Source: Vibrio litoralis DSM 17657
GTDB lineage: Bacteria > Pseudomonadota > Gammaproteobacteria > Enterobacterales > Vibrionaceae
Length of the DNA: 64,000 nt
Assembly: GCF_000426765.1 (NCBI RefSeq)
Contig: NZ_KE384566.1
Span: 465,530 to 529,529 of the forward strand
Reading direction: 5' to 3'
This document shows positions 1 through 11,300 of the stretch, in pieces. The notes below the pieces were generated by a model. It did not search any database and had not been told where the DNA came from. It was given only the letters and a program-made list of their open reading frames with translations. The first letter of the stretch is position 1. The number at the start of each line of letters is the position of its first letter. The position numbers were made by a program, and so were the translations under genes.

Positions 1-140
1 TCACTAAAGCCGATACCGGCTCCAGCCTGACTTTCGATAAACACTTGATGCCCGTGAGAGTATAGTTCTCTTACGCTAGCAGGGATCATGCCTACACGAT
101 ATTCGTGGTTTTTGATTTCTTTTGGTACGCCAATTTTCAT
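1..140 (-). CDS. ald: Alanine dehydrogenase, 5' end only (cut by window edge)
   Basis: The reverse strand opens with ATG at 140 and reads MKIGVPKEIKNHEYRVGMIP, the N-terminus of NAD-dependent alanine dehydrogenase, which interconverts L-alanine and pyruvate plus ammonia. About 46 codons are visible; the rest lies left of position 1. The gene is divergent from lrp with about 150 bp between the start codons. This fits the common Vibrionaceae arrangement in which an Lrp-family protein is encoded next to ald and may regulate it. The family call rests on the N-terminal motif alone, which is highly conserved in Ald and related PntA-like proteins; PntA is less likely beside lrp. Confidence 0.88.
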   Translation of the reverse strand, partial: MKIGVPKEIKNHEYRVGMIPASVRELYSHGHQVFIESQAGAGIGFS

Positions 141-229
141 TCTGAACCCTCTTTTATTAGTGGTTGTTATGTCTGTCTAAAGGCTTATTCATTGGGCTAA
201 TGTAAAGTGTAGTTATGATTTAGTAATAT

Positions 230-259
230 TTGATTCTGAATATAAAGAGAATGTAGAAT
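230..259 (+). promoter_or_regulatory. Probable lrp promoter
   Basis: TTGATT at 230-235 and TAGAAT at 254-259 are separated by 18 bp and sit about 35 bp ahead of the lrp start. They match sigma-70 hexamers at 4/6 and 5/6 positions. The lrp ribosome-binding site AAGGTG follows at 282-287. This is a motif match by eye. Confidence 0.45.
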
Positions 260-294
260 ATATTTTTGCAGGGAAGTAATTAAGGTGAATATCA

Positions 295-789
295 ATGACA
301 GATAATTATAAAAAGCCATCAAAGGACTTAGACAGGATTGACCGTAATATTCTAAATGAATTACAGAAAGATGGTCGAATTTCGAATGTAGAGCTTTCAA
401 AGCGTGTGGGTTTATCGCCAACACCTTGTTTAGAACGTGTAAGGCGCCTTGAACGCCAAGGCTATATTACCGGTTATACCGCACTACTTAATCCACAGTA
501 TCTTGATGCATCACTTCTAGTGTTTGTTGAGATTACGTTAAACCGTGGTGCGCCTGATGTGTTTGAACAATTCAATACCGCAGTACAAAAATTAGATGAT
601 ATCCAAGAATGTCATTTAGTTTCTGGTGATTTCGATTACTTATTGAAAACCCGTGTATCAGATATGAGTGCTTACCGTAAGCTATTAGGTGACACTTTAT
701 TACGCCTTCCTGGTGTGAATGACACGCGTACCTACGTGGTAATGGAAGAAGTCAAACAATCAAATCAGTTAGTGATTCAAACTCGATAA
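295..789 (+). CDS. lrp: Leucine-responsive regulatory protein Lrp
   Basis: A 164-residue AsnC/Lrp-family DNA-binding regulator, the usual length for enterobacterial and Vibrio Lrp. Residues about 15-60 form the winged helix-turn-helix (LSKRVGLSPTPCLERVRRLE), followed by a hinge and the ligand-sensing RAM domain (about 70-155, including the VSGDFDYLLK segment). Lrp is a global regulator of amino-acid metabolism, nutrient transport and surface structures, with leucine as effector. The ATG has a good Shine-Dalgarno AAGGTG seven bases upstream. It sits directly upstream of ftsK, as in E. coli, and divergent from ald. High identity around the HTH supports Lrp itself rather than a paralogue. Confidence 0.95.
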   Translation: MTDNYKKPSKDLDRIDRNILNELQKDGRISNVELSKRVGLSPTPCLERVRRLERQGYITGYTALLNPQYLDASLLVFVEITLNRGAPDVFEQFNTAVQKLDDIQECHLVSGDFDYLLKTRVSDMSAYRKLLGDTLLRLPGVNDTRTYVVMEEVKQSNQLVIQTR

Positions 790-897
790 TCAAAATATGT
801 CCAAATGGTGTCAGGATGCGTTCAAATCTTCCTTTTGACGCTGTTTGGGTATAGGTTTTTCCACCTATTTCGGTTATTGTTATCGAGTGTTGTCTAC

Positions 898-926
898 CGA
901 GCGGCTTAGGCCGCTCGTCGTATTTT
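898..926 (+). terminator. Hairpin downstream of lrp
   Basis: A perfect 8-bp GC-rich stem (898-905 with 910-917, loop TTAG) lies about 110 bp past the lrp stop. The following T-stretch is short and interrupted, so termination would be modest. It may also serve as a transcript-stabilising hairpin. Confidence 0.5.
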
Positions 927-1015
927 GGACCACCGAGTGAATTATCCTTATTTTCATACCTAACTTGCTATTTTCAACAATGCAATAAGGTTTGACGTCA
1001 TGTCTAAAATAAGAA

Positions 1016-1059
1016 TATACCCAAAGTAATTAGAGCTGCAGCTTCAAGTACGATGGGTA
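1016..1059. repeat. Short form of palindromic intergenic repeat (family B)
   Basis: TATACCCAAAGTAATTAGAG is joined directly to CTGCAGCTTCAAGTACGATG and ends in GGTA. Both halves recur, inverted and separated by about 80 bp, at 19399-19524. This copy is therefore an ends-only version of the same element. It lies 30 bp upstream of the ftsK start. No coding capacity. Confidence 0.75.
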
Positions 1060-1092
1060 CGCCCATTAAGCACTCGGGAATAGGGGAACGTT

Positions 1093-4000
1093 TTGTTTAC
1101 GTACAGCAAAAATATTTTCAAGCAAGGCAAGTCGAAAACCGTCACCATCATTAAAGCGAAAGAAACTAAGTCGAAACCTCGTCTTAATGGCTCACAACGT
1201 TTGAAAGAGTGTGGCTTGATCTTAGGCTTATTGATCGCCATTTTAATGATGGTGGCTCTTTTCTCATTTAATCCAGCGGATCCATCGTGGTCGCAAACAG
1301 CATGGGGCGGTACTGTCCATAATGCTGGTGGTTATATCGGGGCTTGGCTTGCGGATACTCTATTCTTCAGCTTTGGCGTATTTGCCTACCCACTACCTTT
1401 TATTATCCTAGGCGCAAGCTGGGCATTCTTCCGTTCACGAGATGAAGGGGAGGGGATTGATTTCCTACTATGGGGTACACGTCTACTTGGCCTAACTATC
1501 ATGCTATTAACCAGCTGTGGCCTAGCAGATATTAATTTTGATGACATTTGGTACTTCTCATCGGGCGGTGTCGTCGGTGATGTTTTAACCTCTGTTGCCA
1601 CTCCAGCATTGAATATTTTAGGGTCAACTTTAGTTTTCATGTTTTTGTGGGGCGCAGGTTTTACCTTATTAACCGGCATTTCTTGGTTGAGTATTGTTGA
1701 ACATTTAGGGCAAGCTGCTTTACGCTTAACTCAGCGTTTATTTAATCGCGCACGTCACTCAGAACCAACTACATTATCAGCGAACCACTATCAACAAGCT
1801 GAATTAAGTCAGATGCATATTGAAGGCATTGATGATGATGCACTTTCTTTAAAAGCAGTGGATTTGCAGCAAGATGAAGAGTTCGACATCGTAGATGATG
1901 CGCAAACTGCTGAGCCAGCTGTTGATTTTGAACAAAAGAAAAAACCACGTTTTAATATTCACTTCCCACGTAAATCAGCCAAGAAAGCTCAGATTGAACC
2001 AAGTGCGCATGGTGAGCCTGCTCTAGATATTAGCGAAGAAGATCTTGATGATCCGTTATTCTCAGCGCCTTCAGCAACGACACCATCTGCAAAAGCCGCG
2101 CAAGTGAAATCTGTTCAAGCCTCAGAACCTGCAGTGAGCACGGAACAAGAGGTGAAAATTCAGCAGACAATGAGTTCAGCATCTTTTGATATTGAAAATA
2201 ATTCTGCGACAGAATCATCAAATCGTTATCAAAATCCAAATGCAACGATTGCAGAATTGGATCAGCGAGCGGTTTCTGAAAATGACTTTGTTGAGCAAGA
2301 CAGTGACACTACTGCTTCAGTACAAGCGCCAACACAAGCTCCTAGCCAAACAGCTCAACAAGAAGCACCATCGGTACCGATTGCTGCAGAGCAAAGCGCA
2401 GCTAAGCCAGAAAGCGCTATCGATGATATTACTTTAGAGGAAAATACCCCTTCATTAGGAAATCTTGATTCTGTTCTCGACGATGAACCTAATCAGCAAA
2501 TTGAAGCTGAGTCTGTTCAAACTCATTCACAACAAGGGTCAGTTACTTCTATGCAGGGTTCGAGTTCGGCAAATAATGAAAACCTTGCTGCAACTACATC
2601 GAATATTTCTCAGCCACCAACTCAGAATAAAACAAACAATGCTCAACAAGAAAGCGTTCAGCAATCTGTCATTTCAGCTGAAGAAGCGGCACAACAACCA
2701 ATTCAAGCAGAACAAGATCAACCTGAAGATCAGGATGCCGCAGCGTTTCAAAATATGGTTACAGCAGCACAAGCTAGTGCTTTGGCATCACAAAATCCAT
2801 TCTTAGTGCAACAAGATGTGAATTTACCGGTGCCAACATCACCAATGCCAACATTGGAATTGTTGTATCACCCAGAAAAACGTGAAAGCCACATTGACCG
2901 TGATGCACTGGAAGAGATTGCACGCTTGGTTGAATCTAAGCTTGCCGATTATAAAATTGAAGCGCGTGTTGTTGATATTTTCCCCGGGCCAGTGATCACT
3001 CGTTTTGAGCTAGATTTAGCGCCAGGCGTGAAAGTAAGCCGAATTTCTGGCCTATCTATGGATCTTGCTCGTGCACTATCAGCAATGGCTGTAAGGGTAG
3101 TAGAAGTTATTCCTGGCAAGCCATATGTTGGTTTAGAACTACCGAATATGAGCCGTGAAACGGTTTATTTTTCAGATGTAGTGGGTACAGAAGCATTCCA
3201 AAACAATAAATCGCCAACAGCCGTAGTGTTGGGGCAAGATATTGCTGGTGAAGCGGTGATTGCGGATCTAGCTAAAATGCCTCATGTATTAGTGGCAGGT
3301 ACCACCGGGTCTGGTAAATCGGTCGGCGTAAACGTGATGATCTTGAGTATTTTGTATAAAGCGACCCCAGAAGATGTGCGCTTTATTATGATCGACCCGA
3401 AAATGTTGGAATTATCGATTTATGAAGGTATTCCTCATTTATTATCGGAAGTCGTAACGGATATGAAAGATGCCTCAAACGCGCTTCGTTGGTGTGTTGG
3501 GGAAATGGAGCGTCGTTATAAACTAATGTCAGCATTAGGCGTCCGTAACCTGAAAGGATACAACGAGAAGCTCAAAATGGCAGCTGATGCGGGTCACCCA
3601 ATTCATGACCCATTATGGAAACCGGGTGATAGTATGGATGAAATGCCACCACGTTTAGAAAAATTGCCGTACATTGTGGTGATCGTCGATGAATTTGCTG
3701 ATCTGATTATGGTCGTGGGTAAAAAAGTGGAAGAGTTGATCGCCCGTTTAGCTCAAAAAGCGCGTGCGGCAGGTATCCACTTAGTATTGGCGACTCAGCG
3801 TCCATCGGTGGATGTGATTACCGGTCTGATTAAAGCCAATATTCCAACTCGTGTCGCGTTTACCGTATCAACCAAAACTGATTCACGCACTATTTTGGAT
3901 CAAGGCGGTGCCGAGTCACTGCTTGGTATGGGGGATATGCTATATCTACCACCAGGTTCAAATCACACCACTCGTGTTCATGGTGCGTTTGCATCCGATG

Positions 4001-4335
4001 ATGATGTGCATGCGGTAGTGAATGATTGGAAAGCACGTGGTAAGCCTGTTTATATTGATGAAATTGTTCATGGCGAGGCAACTTCGGAAAGCTTACTACC
4101 AGGTGAGCAATTAGAAAGCGAAGAAGATGCTGATCCACTTTACGATCAAGTGGTTGAATTTGTAACCGAATCTCGCCGAGGTTCAGTGTCGGGCGTTCAG
4201 CGTCGTTTTAAAATTGGTTACAACCGTGCCGCAAGAATTGTGGAACAACTTGAAGCTCAAGGTGTCGTAAGTGCACCGGGGCATAACGGAAACCGCGAAG
4301 TAATTGCTCCACCACCGATTAAGCAGTTTGATTAA
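1093..4335 (+). CDS. ftsK: DNA translocase FtsK
   Basis: A 1080-residue septal DNA translocase that recruits division proteins and pumps chromosome termini to allow dif resolution. Four N-terminal membrane helices lie at about 40-58, 83-115, 127-145 and 160-195. A long Gln/Glu/Ala-rich linker covers about 215-590. The RecA-like motor follows, with Walker A GTTGSGKS near 736-743 and Walker [13 protein letters not shown] near 861. A C-terminal gamma winged-helix domain spans about 1010-1075 ([20 protein letters not shown]), which in the family reads KOPS sequences. I chose the TTG start at 1093 because AGGGGA sits five bases upstream; the next Met codons fall inside the first helix. Order lrp-ftsK-lolA-rarA-serS is conserved in gammaproteobacteria. 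Confidence 0.96.
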   Translation: MFTYSKNIFKQGKSKTVTIIKAKETKSKPRLNGSQRLKECGLILGLLIAILMMVALFSFNPADPSWSQTAWGGTVHNAGGYIGAWLADTLFFSFGVFAYPLPFIILGASWAFFRSRDEGEGIDFLLWGTRLLGLTIMLLTSCGLADINFDDIWYFSSGGVVGDVLTSVATPALNILGSTLVFMFLWGAGFTLLTGISWLSIVEHLGQAALRLTQRLFNRARHSEPTTLSANHYQQAELSQMHIEGIDDDALSLKAVDLQQDEEFDIVDDAQTAEPAVDFEQKKKPRFNIHFPRKSAKKAQIEPSAHGEPALDISEEDLDDPLFSAPSATTPSAKAAQVKSVQASEPAVSTEQEVKIQQTMSSASFDIENNSATESSNRYQNPNATIAELDQRAVSENDFVEQDSDTTASVQAPTQAPSQTAQQEAPSVPIAAEQSAAKPESAIDDITLEENTPSLGNLDSVLDDEPNQQIEAESVQTHSQQGSVTSMQGSSSANNENLAATTSNISQPPTQNKTNNAQQESVQQSVISAEEAAQQPIQAEQDQPEDQDAAAFQNMVTAAQASALASQNPFLVQQDVNLPVPTSPMPTLELLYHPEKRESHIDRDALEEIARLVESKLADYKIEARVVDIFPGPVITRFELDLAPGVKVSRISGLSMDLARALSAMAVRVVEVIPGKPYVGLELPNMSRETVYFSDVVGTEAFQNNKSPTAVVLGQDIAGEAVIADLAKMPHVLVAGTTGSGKSVGVNVMILSILYKATPEDVRFIMIDPKMLELSIYEGIPHLLSEVVTDMKDASNALRWCVGEMERRYKLMSALGVRNLKGYNEKLKMAADAGHPIHDPLWKPGDSMDEMPPRLEKLPYIVVIVDEFADLIMVVGKKVEELIARLAQKARAAGIHLVLATQRPSVDVITGLIKANIPTRVAFTVSTKTDSRTILDQGGAESLLGMGDMLYLPPGSNHTTRVHGAFASDDDVHAVVNDWKARGKPVYIDEIVHGEATSESLLPGEQLESEEDADPLYDQVVEFVTESRRGSVSGVQRRFKIGYNRAARIVEQLEAQGVVSAPGHNGNREVIAPPPIKQFD

Positions 4336-4403
4336 CGGCTCGATCAACGATGATTGAAAATACAAAAATTGCGATATCAGGTTTTATAATGTCGAGGATG
4401 GAT

Positions 4404-5003
4404 ATGAGAAATTGGTTACTAGTATTATTGCTGGCAAGCACCAGTGTTTGGGCGGAACCGAAAGATGAATTGAATGCTCGATTGAGTAAAAATGATGGCT
4501 TTAGTGCTGACTTCACCCAAAAAGTTACCAGCCCAGAAGGCGAAGTACTGCTTGATGGTGAAGGGAGTGCAGATATATCTCGTCCAAGTTTATTTCGTTG
4601 GAAAACATCCGCGCCAGATGAAACTCTGCTTGTGTCTGATGGTAAAAATGTTTGGTACTACAGCCCATTTGTCGAGCAAGTGACGATTTTGAGTCAAGAA
4701 CAAGCTACCGCTCAAACGCCGTTTGTTTTGCTAACTCGTAATCGTGCTAGTGATTGGGCAAATTATGATGTGACTCAATCGAATGATACTTTCACTTTGA
4801 AACCTACGGCAGCAGATAGCTCGGTTGGTACATTCCAAATCAAAATCAATGCTAAGGGTGTCGTTCAGCAATTTAATGTGATTGAACAAGATGGCCAGAA
4901 AAGCCAGTTTGAGTTTACCCATTTCTCAATGAAAAAACCGGATGCTGCAATCTTTAGCTTTAGTGTTCCTAAAGGTGTTGAGGTTGATGACCAGCGTCAA
5001 TAA
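4404..5003 (+). CDS. lolA: Outer-membrane lipoprotein carrier protein LolA
   Basis: Periplasmic chaperone that accepts lipoproteins from LolCDE and delivers them to LolB at the outer membrane. The protein (199 aa from this start) opens with a signal peptide [17 protein letters not shown], cleaved before EPKDEL. The LolA core follows with the conserved [19 protein letters not shown] and [12 protein letters not shown] segments. The reading frame is open from 4350, but only the ATG at 4404 gives a sensible signal peptide, and GAGG at 4394-4397 is correctly spaced for it. An ATG at 4389 is the main alternative. It lies 68 bp after ftsK and 14 bp before rarA, so it is probably co-transcribed with both. 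Confidence 0.94.
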   Translation: MRNWLLVLLLASTSVWAEPKDELNARLSKNDGFSADFTQKVTSPEGEVLLDGEGSADISRPSLFRWKTSAPDETLLVSDGKNVWYYSPFVEQVTILSQEQATAQTPFVLLTRNRASDWANYDVTQSNDTFTLKPTAADSSVGTFQIKINAKGVVQQFNVIEQDGQKSQFEFTHFSMKKPDAAIFSFSVPKGVEVDDQRQ

Positions 5004-5017
5004 TCAGGTAAACTTTA

Positions 5018-6367
5018 ATGAATAATTTTAGTTTAGATTTTTCAGCTGATGAAGACTTTCGCCCACTGGCCGCTCGTATGCGGCCAGTGTCGATTGATCA
5101 CTACTGTGGTCAGCAGCATATTCTAGGCCCTAATAAGCCATTACGTAGGGCGTTAGAGGCGGGTCATTTGCATTCAATGATCTTGTGGGGGCCTCCTGGT
5201 ACCGGCAAAACCACACTTGCAGAAGTGGCGGCCAATTACGCCAATGCGGAAGTAGAACGAATTTCTGCTGTAACGTCTGGGGTAAAAGATATCCGTCTGG
5301 CTATTGAAAAGGCGCGAGAGCATAAATTATCTGGCCGTAAAACCGTTTTGTTTGTTGATGAGGTGCATCGCTTTAACAAAAGCCAACAAGATGCTTTTTT
5401 GCCGCATATCGAAGATGGCACTGTGACCTTTATTGGCGCAACCACTGAAAATCCTTCTTTTGAATTAAATAATGCACTGTTATCTCGTGCTCGCGTGTAT
5501 AAGCTTACCTCTCTCGATCATGCTGATATTATGGCTGTGCTTAAGCAAGCGATCGAAGATCCGGAGCGCGGTTTAGGCAAAATTGCTGCGACATTTGAAG
5601 ATGAAGTACTTGAGAGGTTAGTTGATTTAGTCAATGGCGATGCTCGCATGTCGCTCAACTACCTTGAACTACTGTACGATTTAGCTGATGAAAACGCGCA
5701 AAATCAAAAAGTCATTACCTTAGCTTTATTAGCGGAAGTAGCGGGTGAGAAAGTTGCCCGTTTCGATAATAAAGGCGACATGTGGTACGACTTAATTTCA
5801 GCGGTACATAAATCGATTCGCGGTTCTAATCCCGATGCGGCGCTCTATTGGGCGGCGCGTATGATGGCGGCGGGTTGCGATCCTTTATATATTGTCAGAC
5901 GCTTATTAGCGATTGCGTCTGAAGATATTGGTAATGCCGATCCTAGAGCAATGCAAGTCGCGATTTCTGCTTGGGACTGCTTCACTCGAATTGGTCCAGC
6001 TGAAGGCGAAAGAGCAATTGCTCAAGCGATTGTGTATTTAGCTTGTGCGCCAAAAAGTAATGCAGTTTATACAGCTTGGAAGCAAGCGCTTGCAGATGCT
6101 CATAATCAACCAGAGTTTGATGTGCCACTGCATCTGCGTAACGCTCCTACCAATTTAATGAAAGATATGGGCTATGGACAAGAATACCGTTACGCTCACG
6201 ATGAGCCCGGTGCTTACGCCGCAGGTGAGAATTATTTCCCTGAAGAAATGGCCGACACTCGTTACTATTTTCCGACAAATCGTGGCTTAGAAGGAAAAAT
6301 TAACGATAAGCTAGAGTATTTGGCTGAATTAGATGCAAAAAGCCAACAAAAGCGCTATCAAAAATAG
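5018..6367 (+). CDS. rarA: Replication-associated recombination protein A (RarA/MgsA)
   Basis: A 449-residue AAA+ ATPase related to clamp-loader subunits and eukaryotic WRNIP1, acting at stalled replication forks and single-strand gaps. Walker A GPPGTGKT is at residues 58-65 and the DEVH Walker B box at 114-117. Sensor 1 [12 protein letters not shown] and the arginine finger LLSRARVY follow. The C-terminal tetramerisation region contains [12 protein letters not shown] and the [16 protein letters not shown] signature. Length matches the family (E. coli 447). It starts 14 bp after lolA and ends 126 bp before serS. Confidence 0.95.
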   Translation: MNNFSLDFSADEDFRPLAARMRPVSIDHYCGQQHILGPNKPLRRALEAGHLHSMILWGPPGTGKTTLAEVAANYANAEVERISAVTSGVKDIRLAIEKAREHKLSGRKTVLFVDEVHRFNKSQQDAFLPHIEDGTVTFIGATTENPSFELNNALLSRARVYKLTSLDHADIMAVLKQAIEDPERGLGKIAATFEDEVLERLVDLVNGDARMSLNYLELLYDLADENAQNQKVITLALLAEVAGEKVARFDNKGDMWYDLISAVHKSIRGSNPDAALYWAARMMAAGCDPLYIVRRLLAIASEDIGNADPRAMQVAISAWDCFTRIGPAEGERAIAQAIVYLACAPKSNAVYTAWKQALADAHNQPEFDVPLHLRNAPTNLMKDMGYGQEYRYAHDEPGAYAAGENYFPEEMADTRYYFPTNRGLEGKINDKLEYLAELDAKSQQKRYQK

Positions 6368-6433
6368 TGCTTTTTGGGTATCTTTTTAACCTAGTGCCTA
6401 GTTTATTTTAGATAATGGCGTTAGACACTATAA

Positions 6434-7804
<1,371 letters not shown>

Positions 7805-7821
7805 GACTTTGTTGTTGGTAT

Positions 7822-7855
7822 AAAAAAACCGAAGCAGATGCTTCGGTTTTTTTTT
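7822..7855 (+). terminator. Rho-independent terminator of serS
   Basis: A 14-bp perfect stem (7822-7835 with 7840-7853, loop AGAT) whose 3' arm runs into nine T residues, 18 bp past the serS stop. The A-rich left arm would also give a T-run on the reverse strand, so it may stop transcripts arriving from either side. Confidence 0.93.
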
Positions 7856-7876
7856 ATATTTAAAGTTTGGTGATAT

Positions 7877-8042
7877 TAATACCAATCGTACTAATTATCT
7901 GATCATTTTTGCTTGCTAAAAGTCTCGATAACTTCGTTGGAAATTTTGATTGTAGAATAACTACTTATCGAAAATTTTCGCCTTGTTCTCAAGCCTTTTT
8001 TCTACGCAATTTCTGACCATCTAATTAGTGTGATTGGTATAA
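7877..8042. repeat. 166-bp inverted-repeat element (family C)
   Basis: TAATACCAATCGTACTAATT near 7877 is repeated in inverted orientation at about 8013-8042 (AATTAGTGTGATTGGTATAA); the imperfect terminal repeats are about 29 bp with roughly three quarters of positions matching. The interior has no open frame of note. The size and structure resemble a miniature inverted-repeat element. It fills most of the gap between serS and the convergent protease gene. Confidence 0.65.
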
Positions 8043-8050
8043 TTTCGTGA

Positions 8051-8647
8051 TTATTTTTCTGCTTTGGCAGATTTATCACCGTCTTCAGCGGTTGCCTTTT
8101 CTAGTTTGACACGTGGTTGTACATATTTATGCGATACATCTACTAAGGCGACATTGTCAATAAAGGTACGACCTAACAATACTGGGTATTGAAGATGAGT
8201 ACGGTCAGTTAAAGTAAAGTCTGTTTTGGTTTTGTGATCGCCAATTTGAATTTCTAATTTAACAACTGGTCGAGATGACGATGGCTCTTCTGATGTCGAT
8301 TGTATCACTTCGACCCAACGAGTGACTGGGTAGGTCATGGTTTTACTTTCCCATTTCTTATGAGCAAGTTTGAAGTCAACAAAGCTTTTGCCATCTTTTT
8401 TGTAGGTCTTGATATCAATAGCACTAATCGATGATGATGTCGCACCGGTATCAACACGAGCCAACACATTACGATTAAGTGGCTTGATATAAATCCATTC
8501 TTTTTCACCTAAGATCAAGTTACCGTTTGAGGTGTGAGTTTCAACGTTAACTTCTTTTGGTGTCACTTGACTGACAGGTTGCGCTTTTTCTGCTGCTACT
8601 GTTGAAAAAGAGCAAGAGAATAAAGCAATAAGTAACCATTTAAACAT
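8051..8647 (-). CDS. Periplasmic retropepsin-like protease family protein (annotated elsewhere as ATP-dependent zinc protease)
   Basis: A 198-residue exported protein with a signal peptide (about 1-19, ending TVAA before EKAQP). A single PF05618-type domain covers about 45-180. Its key signature is VDTGATSSSI with DTGA at residues 66-69, plus YPVLLGRTFIDNVALVDVS near the C-terminus. DTGA followed by small residues and an LLGR flap-like strand is the pattern of single-domain retropepsin aspartic proteases. I see no HEXXH, so the common zinc-protease label looks doubtful. It stands alone here; a lipoprotein paralogue with the same core is at 45521-46324 in a three-gene operon. The substrate is unknown. 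Confidence 0.8.
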   Translation of the reverse strand: MFKWLLIALFSCSFSTVAAEKAQPVSQVTPKEVNVETHTSNGNLILGEKEWIYIKPLNRNVLARVDTGATSSSISAIDIKTYKKDGKSFVDFKLAHKKWESKTMTYPVTRWVEVIQSTSEEPSSSRPVVKLEIQIGDHKTKTDFTLTDRTHLQYPVLLGRTFIDNVALVDVSHKYVQPRVKLEKATAEDGDKSAKAEK

Positions 8648-8780
8648 ATTAAGCAGACCTTAAATTCATTGGGCAAAATCTTTAGGTTAATATTAACACA
8701 AACTCTTGATGTTACAGAATAAGCAAAGTACGCATTTTGCTTGTTACTTACAATTGTTATCACTTTGCTAGCTCTGCCTT

Positions 8781-10133
8781 TTAAGCATACTGAAAGCAGT
8801 CATCGTTATTGAGAGCTAATGCTATTGTTTTAACTAAGTGAGTGATTTGCTCCGGTGTGGCAATAAAAGGTGGCATAACGTAAATCAATTGTCCAAATGG
8901 CCGTATCCAGACACCATTTTCAATAAATAGCTGCTGAATATTTTCCATATTGACTAACTGGTGAGTCTCTACCACGCCGATGGCACCGAGCCAGCGCACT
9001 GATTTGACTCGTTGGTGGTTTTCAAGCTCGGGTAGTGTGCTTTCAAAAATCGATTCTATCGTTGCCACCTGATGTTGCCACTGACCTTGCTTAATAATAT
9101 CTAAACTGGCGCTGGCAACCGCGCAAGCTAAAGGGTTCCCCATAAAGGTTGGCCCATGCATAAAACAACCAGATTCTCCGCTGCAGATAGTATCGGCAAT
9201 AGTTTGGCTCGTCAGGGTGGCTGAAAGTGTCATATAACCACCGGTTAACGCCTTACCCAAGCATAATATATCCGGTTCAATGCCCGCATGTTCAAACGCA
9301 AAGAGCTTGCCAGTACGACCAAACCCAGTAGCAATTTCATCTAAAATTAATAGTAGTTCATATTGGTCACATAGCTGACGCACTTCTTTTAAAAACTCAG
9401 GATGGTAAATCCGCATCCCACCGGCACCTTGTACGATTGGCTCTAAGATCACAGCCGCAATTTCTTGATGATGCGTGGTGATCTTATCTTTAAAGTCGGT
9501 AATGTCTTGCGGATCATAAGCAGGCCATTGTCCCTGATGAATTTGATAACAACTCGGTGACTTGGCAAAGATATGTTCTGGCAAAAAGCCTTTATACATT
9601 TTGTGCATCGAATTATCGGGATCAGTCACCGACATGGCGGCAAAGGTATCACCATGATAACCGTGTGAAAGGGTTAAAAATTTAGCACGTTTAGGTGATT
9701 CTGGCTTTTCAGTTTGCTTAGTGTGCCAGTACTGCAAAGCCATTTTTAGCGCGACTTCGACCGATACCGAACCCGAGTCGGCAAGAAATACTTGCTGTAG
9801 ATTTTCTGGTGTTAACTCCAAAAGGCTCTTGCACAGCGAAATGGCAGGACGATGGGTTAAACCTCCAAACATCACATGTGACATGTCGTCTATTTGGTTA
9901 TGGGCCGCTTGATTGAGTTGCGGATGATTATAACCATGAATTGCTGACCACCATGAAGACATACCATCAATCAGCGTTTCGCCACTTTCTAATTCAATAT
10001 GCACACCATGGGCTCTACTTACCGGATAACACTTTAGCGGAGCAAGCGTCGAAGTGTAGGGGTGCCAGATATGCTGACGGTCAAATTCTAGATCGCAGTT
10101 TTCCATAGCATGATTGTTTGTTATTAAACTCAT
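8781..10133 (-). CDS. bioA: Adenosylmethionine-8-amino-7-oxononanoate aminotransferase (BioA)
   Basis: PLP-dependent enzyme that converts KAPA to DAPA with S-adenosylmethionine as amino donor, the third step of biotin ring assembly. The 450-residue protein shows HIWHPYTSTL (SAM/KAPA site), the SHGYHGDT segment, the PLP-contacting ILDEIATGFGRTG (Asp265) and the Schiff-base lysine in LCLGKALTGGY (Lys294). I keep the ATG at 10133 because AAGG lies seven bases upstream. The internal Met10 at 10106 would match the E. coli N-terminus better but has no visible SD. The gene is divergent from bioBFCD across the BirA operator, which overlaps this start. Confidence 0.95.
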   Translation of the reverse strand: MSLITNNHAMENCDLEFDRQHIWHPYTSTLAPLKCYPVSRAHGVHIELESGETLIDGMSSWWSAIHGYNHPQLNQAAHNQIDDMSHVMFGGLTHRPAISLCKSLLELTPENLQQVFLADSGSVSVEVALKMALQYWHTKQTEKPESPKRAKFLTLSHGYHGDTFAAMSVTDPDNSMHKMYKGFLPEHIFAKSPSCYQIHQGQWPAYDPQDITDFKDKITTHHQEIAAVILEPIVQGAGGMRIYHPEFLKEVRQLCDQYELLLILDEIATGFGRTGKLFAFEHAGIEPDILCLGKALTGGYMTLSATLTSQTIADTICSGESGCFMHGPTFMGNPLACAVASASLDIIKQGQWQHQVATIESIFESTLPELENHQRVKSVRWLGAIGVVETHQLVNMENIQQLFIENGVWIRPFGQLIYVMPPFIATPEQITHLVKTIALALNNDDCFQYA

Positions 10134-10165
10134 TGTAAACCTTGTTATATTTATTTGGTTGACAT
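10133..10165. promoter_or_regulatory. BirA operator (biotin box) between bioA and bioB
   Basis: TTGTAAACC at 10133-10141 and GGTTGACAT at 10157-10165 are inverted half-sites with a 15-bp spacer. This matches the enterobacterial BirA box layout TTGTAAACC-N15-GGTTTACAA at all but two right-arm positions. The left arm covers the bioA Shine-Dalgarno and start codon, and the right arm contains the bioB -35 hexamer. Binding by biotinyl-AMP-loaded BirA would be expected to block both directions. Confidence 0.88.
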
Positions 10166-10186
10166 GCTATCTTGCATGATTAGACT
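10159..10186 (+). promoter_or_regulatory. bioBFCD promoter
   Basis: A perfect -35 TTGACA (10159-10164) and a -10 TAGACT (10181-10186) are 16 bp apart. The -35 lies inside the right half-site of the BirA box, so operator occupancy and RNA polymerase binding are mutually exclusive. The bioB start is about 57 bp downstream of the -10. Confidence 0.72.
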
Positions 10187-10242
10187 AGCCAAGTTTTTGA
10201 CATAAGATTTTTACATTAATGCTTTTTAGATAAGGAAGAATT

Positions 10243-11295
10243 GTGGAGATAAGGCATAACTGGACTGTGCAGCAAGTGCATGAATTACTTGATAAACCAT
10301 TTATGGATTTGTTGTTTGAAGCGCAGCTGGTACATCGAAAATTTCAACAAGCGAACCATGTTCAAGTTAGCACATTACTTTCAATTAAAACTGGAGCTTG
10401 CCCTGAAGATTGCAAGTATTGTCCACAAAGTGCCCATTATCGAACCGATGTAGAAAAAGAGCGCTTAATGGAAGTTGAGCGAGTTTTAGATGCTGCTCAA
10501 AAAGCAAAAAATTCAGGTTCCACAAGATTTTGTATGGGAGCCGCTTGGAAAAATCCTAAAGAGCGTGATATGCCGTATTTGATGGAAATGATCAAAGGGG
10601 TCAAGGAGATGGGGTTAGAAACCTGTATGACACTAGGTATGTTAACGCCGGATCAAGCGCAAGATTTATCAAATGCAGGGCTTGATTACTACAACCATAA
10701 TCTTGATACCTCGCCAGAATTTTACGGCAATATTATTACTACTCGAACCTACCAAGACCGTCTCGATACTCTTTCTCATGTCAGGGATTCAGGAATGAAA
10801 ATATGTTCAGGCGGCATAATTGGTATGGGAGAAAGTGTCAGCGACCGCGCTGGTTTATTGGTTGAGTTAGCGAATTTACCCACTCACCCGGAAAGTGTGC
10901 CAATCAATATGCTGGTGAAAGTAAAAGGCACGCCAATGGAAAATGTGGATGATGTCGAACCATTCGACTTTATCCGTTTAATTGCCATTGCGCGAATCAT
11001 GATGCCACATTCTGCGGTACGTCTATCGGCAGGACGCGAAAACATGAATGAGCAAATGCAGGCGTTGTGTTTTATGGCTGGAGCAAATTCTATTTTCTAC
11101 GGCTGCAAATTACTAACTACACCAAACCCAGAAGAAGACACTGATCTGCAACTGTTTAAAAAGTTAGGTATTAATCGTTCAGAAGTGCACCAGAAACCGG
11201 ATGAAGTACAAGAAAGTGATTTAATTGAGCAAGTTATCGAGCGTGTTGTTATTCGACCAACCAAAGATGACTTGTTCTATGAAGCCCAGAGCTAG
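10243..11295 (+). CDS. bioB: Biotin synthase
   Basis: Radical-SAM enzyme that inserts sulfur into dethiobiotin to form biotin, using a [4Fe-4S] cluster and a sacrificial [2Fe-2S] cluster. The CxxxCxxC motif is ACPEDCKYC with cysteines at 53, 57 and 60. Other landmarks are the CMGAAWKNP and [10 protein letters not shown] segments and the auxiliary-cluster region ending in LSAGRENM. The 350-residue length is typical. The start is GTG at 10243, supported by AAGGA six bases upstream; the next Met codons are too far in. It is the first gene of bioBFCD and lies six bases before bioF. Confidence 0.97.
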   Translation: MEIRHNWTVQQVHELLDKPFMDLLFEAQLVHRKFQQANHVQVSTLLSIKTGACPEDCKYCPQSAHYRTDVEKERLMEVERVLDAAQKAKNSGSTRFCMGAAWKNPKERDMPYLMEMIKGVKEMGLETCMTLGMLTPDQAQDLSNAGLDYYNHNLDTSPEFYGNIITTRTYQDRLDTLSHVRDSGMKICSGGIIGMGESVSDRAGLLVELANLPTHPESVPINMLVKVKGTPMENVDDVEPFDFIRLIAIARIMMPHSAVRLSAGRENMNEQMQALCFMAGANSIFYGCKLLTTPNPEEDTDLQLFKKLGINRSEVHQKPDEVQESDLIEQVIERVVIRPTKDDLFYEAQS

Positions 11296-11300
11296 TTGCC

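Noticed and set aside
2186..2806. Plus-strand frames of 83 and 113 codons inside ftsK
   Set aside because: They sit in the Gln-rich linker of FtsK in another frame; the repeated CAA/CAG codons give artificial open frames without ribosome sites.
8051..8647. Zinc-protease identity for the DTGA proteins
   Set aside because: No HEXXH or comparable metal motif is visible in either copy; the DTGA-LLGR pattern fits retropepsin-type aspartic proteases, so I used that call instead.
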